Positions 1 through 5,408 are shown, counted from the first letter of the stretch. The stretch: 10,136 nt of DNA from UBA5359 sp028699365 [NCBI: bacterium] (GCA_028699365.1 JAQVUQ010000064.1:1-10136); one strand, 5' to 3'. Numbers and translations: made by a program. The notes: a model not told the origin generated them from the sequence alone.

Positions 1-1054
1 TGCGGGCATGCGATTCCCGCTCAGCCTGCTTGGAGACCGTGCCTCCGGCCACCAGGGCGTGGAAACCGGAGATGGCGCCGCAGGCTACGGTGATGAAGAG
101 GAAGGGCCAGATAAGCCCCAGCTTATCGCCGCCCTGGACCAGGTTGAAGGCCGGGGCGTGAAGGGCCAGGCCGCCGAAGCCGCCTCCTATGACTCCTGTC
201 AGCAGCATCAGAATGCCGGCATAGAGGACGAAGGAGTTCATGAAATCACGGGGCTGAAGCACCAGCCACACCGGTATACCGGCGGCTATAACTACATAAA
301 CGGATAGAATAATCATCCATTGCTGGGGATCCAGCGAGATGGGGAACGTCAATCCAACGGCTATGGACAGGGTGCAGATGATTATGGCAGCAACCGAGGC
401 TATCCACACCTTGATCTTTTTGACGTAGAGAAGCCAGCCGATGAGAGGCGCGAAGAGGGTAATGAATATCACTGAGGTGGAAGCGATGCCGCCTATCCTG
501 GCCGATGGCACTCCGTTGACGGAAACGGTTTTGATCAGGCAGGATCCGCCGCTTAAGGCCATATGTTTCAGCGGCACCATGGATGTCAGGGAGACGGCCG
601 TTAGCCCCAGGAAGGCCGATGTGACCAGGACTATCATAATGATGGTAAAGGAGATAAAGAGGAAGAAGCCGAATCTGCCCAGATAGTTGTTGGCTACATC
701 GGCTACCGATCTGCCGTTCTCTCTCATGCTGACGAACAGGGCGGTATAATCGTGCACGGCGCCGAAGAACACCGTACCGAGTATGATCCAGGCCCAGACG
801 GGAGCGTATCCGAAGATCAATGCCGCTACCGGTCCTATGATGGGCCCGGCGCCGGCAATGGAGGCAAAATGGTGGGAAAATGCCACCCCCAGGGGCGTAG
901 GCACATAATCCACGTCATCCTTCAGTTCCACTGCCGGGGTTGTATTATCGTCATTCTCACCGAAGATGCCCGATAAAAAACGCCCGTAATACCTGTAGCC
1001 CAGGTAAAACACGATAAGTCCAAGCAATAAAGGTGCAGCAATATTCATCTGCAT
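1..1054 (-). CDS. cstA: Carbon starvation CstA-family transporter, N-terminal part (runs off left edge)
   Basis: Inner-membrane transporter of the CstA/BtsT family (characterised members import pyruvate or peptides during carbon starvation). The 351 codons present are uninterrupted. They read as alternating hydrophobic segments with the family hallmarks: HHFASIAGAGPIIGP near residues 61-75, GAVHDY shortly after, and ACGAISGFHALVAGG at about 324-338. The start is the ATG at 1054, because GGAGGT lies 6 nt upstream (1061-1066); an in-frame ATG two codons later is less well spaced. The C-terminus lies beyond position 1, so long (about 700 aa) and short (about 480-600 aa) family forms cannot be told apart. 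The gene is divergent from the oxidoreductase at 1281. Family assignment is strong; the transported substrate is not shown by the sequence. Confidence 0.93.
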   Translation of the reverse strand, partial: MQMNIAAPLLLGLIVFYLGYRYYGRFLSGIFGENDDNTTPAVELKDDVDYVPTPLGVAFSHHFASIAGAGPIIGPVAALIFGYAPVWAWIILGTVFFGAVHDYTALFVSMRENGRSVADVANNYLGRFGFFLFISFTIIMIVLVTSAFLGLTAVSLTSMVPLKHMALSGGSCLIKTVSVNGVPSARIGGIASTSVIFITLFAPLIGWLLYVKKIKVWIASVAAIIICTLSIAVGLTFPISLDPQQWMIILSVYVVIAAGIPVWLVLQPRDFMNSFVLYAGILMLLTGVIGGGFGGLALHAPAFNLVQGGDKLGLIWPFLFITVACGAISGFHALVAGGTVSKQAERESHAR

Positions 1055-1280
1055 AATAATACCTCCGATATACACAGGTTTTGTGGATAATTAGTAACTT
1101 CTCTTTTAGTAAGGGATTTTCCTTTCGAAATCCCTTGAATAGGGCAGAAATGCATTGCAATTCTCTGCCTGTTCTGCTAATTTAGAGTGGTGCCTATACG
1201 GCAAGAAGTGAAATCCTGTTCATTTGCAGTACGATGGGCGAATATATTCTACATTAACACCTTTGATTGGAGGAAGGAAA
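1055..1280. promoter_or_regulatory. Divergent regulatory region between cstA and the oxidoreductase gene
   Basis: This 226-bp gap serves both divergent genes. It contains a perfect 9-bp inverted repeat AAGGGATTT/AAATCCCTT (1111-1119 and 1128-1136, 8-nt spacer) in the cstA leader. TTAGTAA occurs twice (1091-1097 and 1106-1112). A second inverted repeat GGCAGA/TCTGCC lies at 1143-1148 and 1164-1169. A TATATT at 1243-1248 could be the -10 of the rightward gene, but no convincing -35 partner is seen. I found no confident promoter for cstA. Confidence 0.45.
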
Positions 1281-2459
1281 ATGGTAAGGCTAGGCGTTAT
1301 AGGGCATGGCGGGCGTGTCAGCGGCGTCATCAACAGCGCTCTTCGTGAGGTGGAGCCGGATCTTAAAGTTGTAGGCATCGTTGATCCCAATGAAGAGGGA
1401 GCGCGCTCCAAGCTGCATGAGAGCGATAAAGAAGATGTGGTATTCTACGGATCGCTTGATGAAATGGTGCGACAGGGCAAGCTTGATGCCCTGGCCATAG
1501 GCACCAGATGCGGTCTGCATACCCCTTTTGCCATAGAAGCATCCAAATACGACCTGCCGCTCTTTCTGGAGAAGCCGGTGTCCACCTCCATGGAACAGGC
1601 CATAGCACTGGAGAGGGCCTTTGAGAATTCCAGGTGCCAGGCAGTGGTAAGCTTCCCGCTGCGGGTATCACCTCTATGCACTCTTGCCAGGCAGTATATT
1701 GCGGAGGGCGCGACAGGAACCCCGGAGCATATCATGGGCGTCAATTACGTTCCCTACGGCACCTGCTACTTTGATATGTTCTATCGCGATTTTGATTCCA
1801 CGCAGGGGCTATTTCTGCAGAAGGCCACTCATGACTTTGATTATATGAGCTACCTGATGGATTCGCCGGTAGTGAAAGTGGCGGCTATGGCCTCTTACGG
1901 ACGTATCTTCGGCGGGGATAAGCCAGCCGGCTTGAAGTGCTCGGAATGTGCCGAGGCGGACACCTGCCTTGAGAGCCCTGCAAATCGTAAGCATAACTTT
2001 TCCGGTGGTGTCGGTGAAGACCATCTCTGTCCTTTTGGCCGGGATTGCGGTTCACCTGAGACAGGCATGAACGAGGATTCCTCCAGCGCTCTGCTGGAGT
2101 TTGCCAACGGAGCCAAGGGAGTTTACACCCAGGTATTTTACACCCGCCGGGATGCAGGGGCCAGGGGTGCTACCGTCAGCGGCTACCATGGCACGGTCAG
2201 CTTTGACTGGTATAAGAACGATATCAAGAGAGTGCGGCATCACGCCCCCTTCACCGATACCATTAAGGCGGGTGAAGGCGCTTCCCACTTTGGCGGTGAT
2301 CTGGAACTGGCCTACGATTTTATCGGCCTGATAACGGGCAAGCGCGTATCCCGGACGCCGATCGAGACCGGTATCATGAGCGCCTACGCCTGCCTGGCAG
2401 CCAAGGAATCTGCGGATAAGGGCATCTTTGTGAATGTCCGGCAGATAGGGCAGGAATAA
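1281..2459 (+). CDS. Gfo/Idh/MocA-family NAD(P)-dependent oxidoreductase with Cys-rich insertion
   Basis: A 392-residue cytoplasmic dehydrogenase of the Gfo/Idh/MocA family, which oxidises or reduces sugars, inositols and related substrates with NAD(P). An N-terminal Rossmann fold is visible: GVIGHGGR at residues 5-12 is the dinucleotide-binding loop and D35 ends the second strand. The family motif EKPVS lies at 97-101, and HDFDY at 184-188 supplies the usual catalytic His/Asp region. Residues 220-256 carry five cysteines (C220, C223, C229, C250, C256), matching a Cys-rich insertion found in one subgroup of the family and possibly metal-binding. The start at 1281 is preferred over an in-frame ATG at 1224, because GGAGG at 1269-1273 is 7 nt upstream and the Rossmann strand begins immediately after. 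It stands alone, so the substrate cannot be inferred from neighbours. Confidence 0.9.
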   Translation: MVRLGVIGHGGRVSGVINSALREVEPDLKVVGIVDPNEEGARSKLHESDKEDVVFYGSLDEMVRQGKLDALAIGTRCGLHTPFAIEASKYDLPLFLEKPVSTSMEQAIALERAFENSRCQAVVSFPLRVSPLCTLARQYIAEGATGTPEHIMGVNYVPYGTCYFDMFYRDFDSTQGLFLQKATHDFDYMSYLMDSPVVKVAAMASYGRIFGGDKPAGLKCSECAEADTCLESPANRKHNFSGGVGEDHLCPFGRDCGSPETGMNEDSSSALLEFANGAKGVYTQVFYTRRDAGARGATVSGYHGTVSFDWYKNDIKRVRHHAPFTDTIKAGEGASHFGGDLELAYDFIGLITGKRVSRTPIETGIMSAYACLAAKESADKGIFVNVRQIGQE

Positions 2460-2477
2460 AATCTTTCCCGGATGGCG

Positions 2478-2506
2478 TTGATTCTTTGCCGCGACTGGGA
2501 TATAAT
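2478..2506 (+). promoter_or_regulatory. Sigma-70-type promoter of tRNA-His
   Basis: TTGATT (2478-2483) and TATAAT (2501-2506) are separated by 17 bp. Transcription would begin near 2513, giving a leader of about 22 nt before the tRNA. Confidence 0.8.
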
Positions 2507-2534
2507 ACTTCTACGCCGGTGGCGCGAAAACATG

Positions 2535-2611
2535 GTGGGTGTAGCTCAATCGGTTAGAGCGCTGGACTGTGGCTCCAGAGGTCGCGGGTTCAAGTCCCGT
2601 CACTCACCCCA
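2535..2611 (+). tRNA. tRNA-His (anticodon GTG)
   Basis: A complete cloverleaf can be drawn by hand. The acceptor stem is GTGGGTG/CACTCAC and the D stem GCTC/GAGC. The anticodon stem CTGGA/TCCAG has loop CTGTGGC, giving anticodon GTG. The T stem is GCGGG/CCCGT with loop TTCAAGT. The base before the acceptor (2534) is G and the discriminator (2608) is C, the G-1:C73 identity pair specific to tRNA-His. The 3' CCA (2609-2611) is encoded. It is a single tRNA unit with its own promoter and terminator. Confidence 0.97.
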
Positions 2612-2620
2612 TAGATTTTA

Positions 2621-2656
2621 AACGGGTTCCGGAGTTGTCTTCGGAGCCCGTTTTTT
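2621..2656 (+). terminator. Rho-independent terminator of tRNA-His
   Basis: A continuous 14-bp stem (2621-2634 with 2639-2652, including two G-U pairs) closes a TTGT loop. It is followed by a run of six T (2651-2656), some of which belong to the stem. It starts 10 nt after the tRNA CCA. Confidence 0.93.
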
Positions 2657-2745
2657 GGTTTTACTACAGAACTTACCACAGAACCATCAAATAAATCATC
2701 GGTAATAGCTGCAATCGCGTAGCTGACGGTCGCCATACCGACTTG

Positions 2746-2907
2746 CTAATTCTTCTGTTTCAACGCTCTCAGCATGGCACAGATATCAGCCACTTCATCT
2801 TCTGTTAGCTGCTCAAATGCCTTTAGCCGTTCGCGGATCATGGCTATAGTTGCATTCCCTACTGTTGCCGGTTTCTCCTCCCGGTGCATAATATTCCGCA
2901 CTGTCTC
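2746..2907 (-). pseudogene. 3' remnant of a small gene, possibly a helix-turn-helix regulator
   Basis: The minus-strand frame downstream of a stop at 2910-2908 reads ETVRNIMHREEKPATVGN, then an amphipathic segment rich in E, L, A and K, ending at TAG (2748-2746). The first half resembles the last helix of an XRE-type DNA-binding domain, and the second half a short helical tail. An ATG at 2889 or GTG at 2901 could start a 47-51-residue peptide, but neither has a well-spaced ribosome binding site. The upstream stop falls exactly at the edge of the direct repeat at 2909-2919, as if the 5' part of the gene had been replaced by another element. The HTH assignment is tentative; it could instead be a genuine small protein or chance. 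Confidence 0.3.
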
Positions 2908-2908
2908 C

Positions 2909-2919
2909 TACGTCCCCGT
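2909..2919 (+). repeat. Direct repeat TACGTCCCCGT, copy 1
   Basis: The 11-bp TACGTCCCCGT is found identically at 3497-3507, in the same orientation. The two copies bracket the folded stretch and the orphan nucleotidyltransferase, and this copy abuts the broken reading frame on its left. Confidence 0.55.
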
Positions 2920-2984
2920 TCCCTACGCTTACACGTGACCTTTACTTCAGAAGTTGTCGGTAGTAAACTTTAGGTAGTAGATAT

Positions 2985-3054
2985 GTGCGGGAACTCCTCT
3001 GGTCGCCCGAAAAGGCGGCAACCCCAAGCGGGTGGGATCCTGAGGCCCGGGATC
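2985..3054 (+). ncRNA. Candidate structured RNA, three-way-junction fold, unidentified
   Basis: The stretch can fold compactly. An outer helix pairs CGGG (2988-2991) with CCCG (3046-3049) and CCTC (2996-2999) with GAGG (3042-3045), with a four-base bulge AACT. Inside are two hairpins: GTCGCC/GGCGGC (3002-3007 and 3014-3019, loop CGAAAA) and ACCC/GGGT (3021-3024 and 3030-3033, loop CAAGC). GATCC (3036-3040) can alternatively pair with GGATC (3050-3054). The stretch begins with GTGCG, the usual group II intron 5' end, and its style recalls group II domain I. No reverse transcriptase or domain V hairpin is present, so at most it would be a fragment. The strand is assumed. Confidence 0.3.
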
Positions 3055-3136
3055 TACTTTCGATCTTCTGATGATCTAAGCGATAAAGGTAATGTTGGAG
3101 CAGTGCCGGACATTCTTACGGAAAGGGAAGGAGCTT

Positions 3137-3460
3137 ATGATTTCCGAAGAAATCATTATGGAAGTCAAAGAACGTTTGAAGCTGGCAGCACCTGACTCGA
3201 CAATTATTCTCTTTGGGTCTTACGCTCGCGGCGATGCGCGTGAGGGGAGCGATTTGGATATCCTGGTGGTAGAGCCGGATATAATATCCAGACGGCGTGA
3301 GATGGTACGCTTGCACGATGCATTACGTTCTTTGCGTATTCCGGTGGATATTCTGGTTACCAGCAACAAGAACTTCGAAGAATGGTCCGATACGCCTGGC
3401 ACGGTTATTTACGAAGCTGCCAAGAAAGGCAAAGTGCTTTATACAACCGTAAGGCTCTGA
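3137..3460 (+). CDS. MNT-type minimal nucleotidyltransferase (MntA-like), orphan
   Basis: A 107-residue minimal nucleotidyltransferase of the polymerase-beta superfamily. GSYARGDAREGSDLDILVV at residues 27-45 is the nucleotide-binding and metal-binding motif, with catalytic acidic residues D39 and D41. The third carboxylate is D71 in the strand VDILV (70-74), so the active site appears complete. Family members such as MntA act as antitoxins that modify a HEPN-domain partner (HepT). No HEPN gene lies on either side: only 63 bp separate this stop from the convergent ABC-F gene. The start at 3137 follows a purine-rich GGAAGGAG and fits the family N-terminus; an in-frame ATG at 3092 adds 15 unrelated residues. 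It lies between two direct repeats, suggesting acquisition with a small element. The family is clear; the cellular role without a partner is not. Confidence 0.85.
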   Translation: MISEEIIMEVKERLKLAAPDSTIILFGSYARGDAREGSDLDILVVEPDIISRRREMVRLHDALRSLRIPVDILVTSNKNFEEWSDTPGTVIYEAAKKGKVLYTTVRL

Positions 3461-3496
3461 ATAGAGGGCAATTTAACGTTAGTCAATTTTGTCAAG

Positions 3497-3507
3497 TACG
3501 TCCCCGT
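3497..3507 (+). repeat. Direct repeat TACGTCCCCGT, copy 2
   Basis: An exact second copy of the sequence at 2909-2919, 37 bp after the nucleotidyltransferase stop and 17 bp from the stop of the convergent ABC-F gene. The bases just outside the 11-bp core differ between the copies. Confidence 0.55.
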
Positions 3508-3523
3508 CTCTTGTCCATAAATT

Positions 3524-5023
3524 TCACATAGAGCTTATCCTTAGCCTTACATCCTTGCCCGTTTGTTCCAAATGCCAGCGCGTGTGCGCAATGTTTGAAA
3601 GAAAGCGCTGATCATGACTTACCAGCAGGAGGCCGCAGGGACAAGCGGCCAGAGCGCTTTCCAGGCATTCGATGGCGGACAGATCAAGGTGGTTGGTCGG
3701 TTCATCCATGATTATCAGGTATGGATGGCGGATAACTCCCAGTGCCAGCAATATCTTGCGCAGCTCGCCGGGACTGGCATCCAGGTTCTCCAACAATCTC
3801 CCCGGTCGCGATCCCAGGCTGCTTACTACCGTCATCACTGTTCCCAGTTGCTGATGAGAGAGTTGGTGTACCGCCGTCATAATCTCCCGCGTCTGCGCCA
3901 GGTCTATCTCCTGGGGCAGATAGATCAGATGCTCTGCAGAGATCGTGAGTTGATCGGCGATATACCGAAGCAGCGTGCTTTTGCCCGTGCCGTTGGCGCC
4001 GGTGACGGCAATGCGATCCTGCCTTGGCATGGTCAGTGCCGGAAAAGAGAGTCGGCGTTCTCCATCCAGGCTGAGACTTCCTGCGGGGATGGAGAAAAGC
4101 CGTTCGCGCGGTGACACTGAACTGTCCAGCCAGAAGTTCAACTTATAGCGCTTTTTGCTCTGCACGGTGGACAACAGATCTTTTGCTTTATTAAGACGGC
4201 CATCCATCTGTTTGGCAAGACGTCCTGCTTTACCGTCTTTTCCCGAGACCCTGGCAGCATCGATTTTGGCACGTCCGTCGCTGTCACCCCGCGCCAGGTT
4301 GCGTTTGGACCTCTTTCCGTCAGCTTTTGCGGCCTCACTGTGGCGACGTTGTGACTCCCTGGCAATATGTTCAAGCTCTTGCTGTACCACACGGCGCTTA
4401 GAGGTAAGCGTCTTTTCTTCACGCTCCGCTTCGCTTGCAGCTTCGGTATAATTGCCCGGGCGCATCATCGCTTCCGGTGGATCCAGAAAGAAGCACTGCC
4501 GGCAGAGGATATCCAGCAGGTCACGGTCATGACTTACCAGCAGCCCGATGCCGCTGAAGGTGCTGAGGGCTTCCAGCAGTAATTCACGCGTGGTAATATC
4601 GATATGATTGGTGGGTTCATCGATGAGAAGTGCATCCGGTTGTTGCCAGAGAGCAACGGCGATCTGGGCGCGTTTGCGCTCGCCATGGCTTAATGTGTGC
4701 CAGCGATTAGTCCAATCGTCCCTGATCTGCAGTTTTCCTCTTATTACACATGCATCGACATCCATCGCATCGATGAAGTACGGTAGTTCTGCCGGGATAT
4801 CGTCGGTGCGCTGCGGGCAAAGGACGATGTGCTCAGGCCGTTTTATGATACCATGCTGCGGTTGCAACTCTCCGGCGGCCAGATGCAGCACAGTGGTTTT
4901 GCCTGCGCCATTGGGGCCGACGATTCCGGTCCATCCCAGGGGGAATTGAGCTGTGATATCTTCCAGCAAAGCTGATGTGGTGCCCTCGTAGGTAAAAGTA
5001 ACACGGTTAAAGGCTAGTAACAC
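3524..5023 (-). CDS. ABC-F family ATPase, candidate ribosome-protection (antibiotic resistance type) protein
   Basis: A 499-residue cytoplasmic protein with two ATP-binding cassettes and no membrane segments, so an ABC-F translation factor rather than a transporter. Cassette 1 has Walker A GPNGAGKT (36-43), signature LSHGE (111-115) and Walker B ending DEPTNHID (135-142). Cassette 2 has GANGTGKS (342-349), a degenerate signature SPGEL (417-421), DEPTNHLD (440-447) and H-loop SHD (469-471). The strongly basic linker (about 190-310) is where ABC-F proteins reach the peptidyl-transferase centre. The length matches resistance ABC-Fs (about 490-550 aa), whereas housekeeping members are mostly longer. 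The start is GTG at 5023, since AGGAGGT ends 5 nt upstream; the frame stays open to 5164 but lacks a better start. The long structured leader suggests attenuation control. Resistance function is inferred, not shown. Confidence 0.9.
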   Translation of the reverse strand: MLLAFNRVTFTYEGTTSALLEDITAQFPLGWTGIVGPNGAGKTTVLHLAAGELQPQHGIIKRPEHIVLCPQRTDDIPAELPYFIDAMDVDACVIRGKLQIRDDWTNRWHTLSHGERKRAQIAVALWQQPDALLIDEPTNHIDITTRELLLEALSTFSGIGLLVSHDRDLLDILCRQCFFLDPPEAMMRPGNYTEAASEAEREEKTLTSKRRVVQQELEHIARESQRRHSEAAKADGKRSKRNLARGDSDGRAKIDAARVSGKDGKAGRLAKQMDGRLNKAKDLLSTVQSKKRYKLNFWLDSSVSPRERLFSIPAGSLSLDGERRLSFPALTMPRQDRIAVTGANGTGKSTLLRYIADQLTISAEHLIYLPQEIDLAQTREIMTAVHQLSHQQLGTVMTVVSSLGSRPGRLLENLDASPGELRKILLALGVIRHPYLIIMDEPTNHLDLSAIECLESALAACPCGLLLVSHDQRFLSNIAHTRWHLEQTGKDVRLRISSM

Positions 5024-5058
5024 AGTAGACCTCCTGATGTATATCCGGGGGTATACAT
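5024..5058 (-). promoter_or_regulatory. Ribosome binding site of the ABC-F gene with an adjacent 7-bp inverted repeat
   Basis: AGGAGGT on the minus strand (GGAGGT core 5034-5029) lies 5 nt before the GTG start and fixes that start. Immediately upstream, ATGTATA and TATACAT (5037-5043 and 5052-5058, 8-nt spacer) form a perfect inverted repeat. In the transcript it would be a hairpin ending two bases before the Shine-Dalgarno, so it might affect initiation; in DNA it could be an operator. Confidence 0.6.
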
Positions 5059-5105
5059 ACCGGCGGCTATGATAGCTGTATCTCCGTGAGGGGTAACCAA
5101 CAATA

Positions 5106-5129
5106 AATGCCACTGTCTCTCGTGGCATT
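5106..5129 (-). terminator. Terminator-like hairpin (candidate attenuator) in the ABC-F leader
   Basis: In the minus-strand transcript, AATGCCAC (5129-5122) pairs perfectly with GTGGCATT (5113-5106) around an 8-nt loop. TATTGTTGG follows, a U-rich but not ideal tract. It lies roughly 150 nt after the predicted transcription start and about 80 nt before the start codon, the place expected for an attenuator. The weak U-tract keeps confidence moderate. Confidence 0.5.
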
Positions 5130-5149
5130 GCAGGAATTTGTTTCTCAAG

Positions 5150-5258
5150 CCGCAAGAGAATCACGGAAACTTAAGCACACAGTCAGCCGGATGGCATTTG
5201 CCGACCGGATGTAAAATACGACAATTTGCGTGTGCTCTATTCCGTTAGATTCTCACGG
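5150..5258 (-). promoter_or_regulatory. 109-bp nested inverted repeat in the ABC-F leader (candidate regulatory RNA structure)
   Basis: Four nested arm pairs share one axis: CCG 5150-5152 with CGG 5256-5258; GAGAATC 5156-5162 with GATTCTC 5248-5254; ACGGAA 5163-5168 with TTCCGT 5240-5245; and AGCACAC 5174-5180 with GTGTGCT 5230-5236. The interior adds a hairpin CCGG/CCGG (5187-5190, 5205-5208) enclosing GGC/GCC (5193-5195, 5200-5202). On the minus-strand transcript it starts about 20 nt after the predicted transcription start. The interior sequence AATGCCA (5198-5192) repeats part of the terminator 5' arm at 5129-5122, so alternative pairing with the terminator 3' arm is possible. It could instead be a small palindromic insertion element. 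Confidence 0.6.
5245..5256 (-). CDS. Candidate three-codon upstream ORF (Met-Arg-Ile) in the ABC-F leader
   Basis: The minus strand reads GTG AGA ATC TAA from 5256 to 5245, preceded by GGAGG (5268-5264) with a 7-nt spacer, which is a well-formed initiation site. Its codons overlap the first main arm (GAGAATC) of the large inverted repeat. A ribosome held here would therefore open the base of that structure. Leader peptides that sense stalled ribosomes are established upstream of resistance ABC-F genes; that this one does so is inference. An alternative five-codon frame starts at ATG 5270 (Met-Glu-Ala-Gly-Pro) but has no Shine-Dalgarno. Confidence 0.35.
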   Translation of the reverse strand: MRI

Positions 5259-5283
5259 GCCTGCCTCCATCTGAATTAATAAT

Positions 5284-5312
5284 ATTGTAGCACGATGTAA
5301 GGGAGGTGTCAC
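5284..5312 (-). promoter_or_regulatory. Sigma-70-type promoter of the ABC-F gene
   Basis: GTGACA (5312-5307) and TACAAT (5289-5284) are 17 bp apart on the minus strand. Each differs from consensus at one position. Initiation would be near 5277, giving a leader of roughly 250 nt before the GTG start at 5023. Confidence 0.65.
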
Positions 5313-5408
5313 TAAAAGTTTGACCTGCCGTTTGCAGAAGCGATAACATGAAATAATAACCTATAAAGCAGACAAGGACTGGTTCGAGCGCTTCATTTGA
5401 ATTTTTCG

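Larger units (their letters stand above)
2657..3136. other. Gene-poor relic region between tRNA-His and the nucleotidyltransferase
   Basis: These 480 bp contain no intact gene that I can support. From left to right: about 90 bp with no recognisable content, a minus-strand 47-codon reading frame that looks like a gene remnant (2746-2889), one copy of the direct repeat TACGTCCCCGT (2909-2919), and a GC-rich stretch with strong RNA-type folding potential (2985-3054). The last stretch before the nucleotidyltransferase (3055-3136) is unassigned apart from its ribosome binding site. Confidence 0.5.

Noticed and set aside
1224-1280. Upstream ATG at 1224 as start of the oxidoreductase
   Set aside because: It would add 19 residues before the Rossmann strand and has no Shine-Dalgarno, whereas the ATG at 1281 has GGAGG at ideal spacing.
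2985-3054. Bacterial SRP RNA as an identity for the folded stretch
   Set aside because: The conserved SRP apical region (GGTCAGG with the GGAA tetraloop and AGCAG side) is absent.
3068-3074. CTGATGA resembling a hammerhead ribozyme core
   Set aside because: The partner GAAA core and the three stems could not be placed around it; a seven-base match is expected by chance.
2983-3195. Plus-strand 70-codon frame over the folded region and the start of the nucleotidyltransferase
   Set aside because: No recognisable domain, no ribosome binding site, and it overlaps the well-supported nucleotidyltransferase in another frame.
2590-3510. Genomic island integrated at tRNA-His with attL/attR
   Set aside because: I found no second copy of the tRNA 3' end in the window and no integrase. 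The TACGTCCCCGT repeats are unrelated to the tRNA sequence.
3614-4114. Plus-strand open frame of 166 codons opposite the first ABC-F gene
   Set aside because: Antisense shadow. The minus strand encodes the Walker and signature motifs here.
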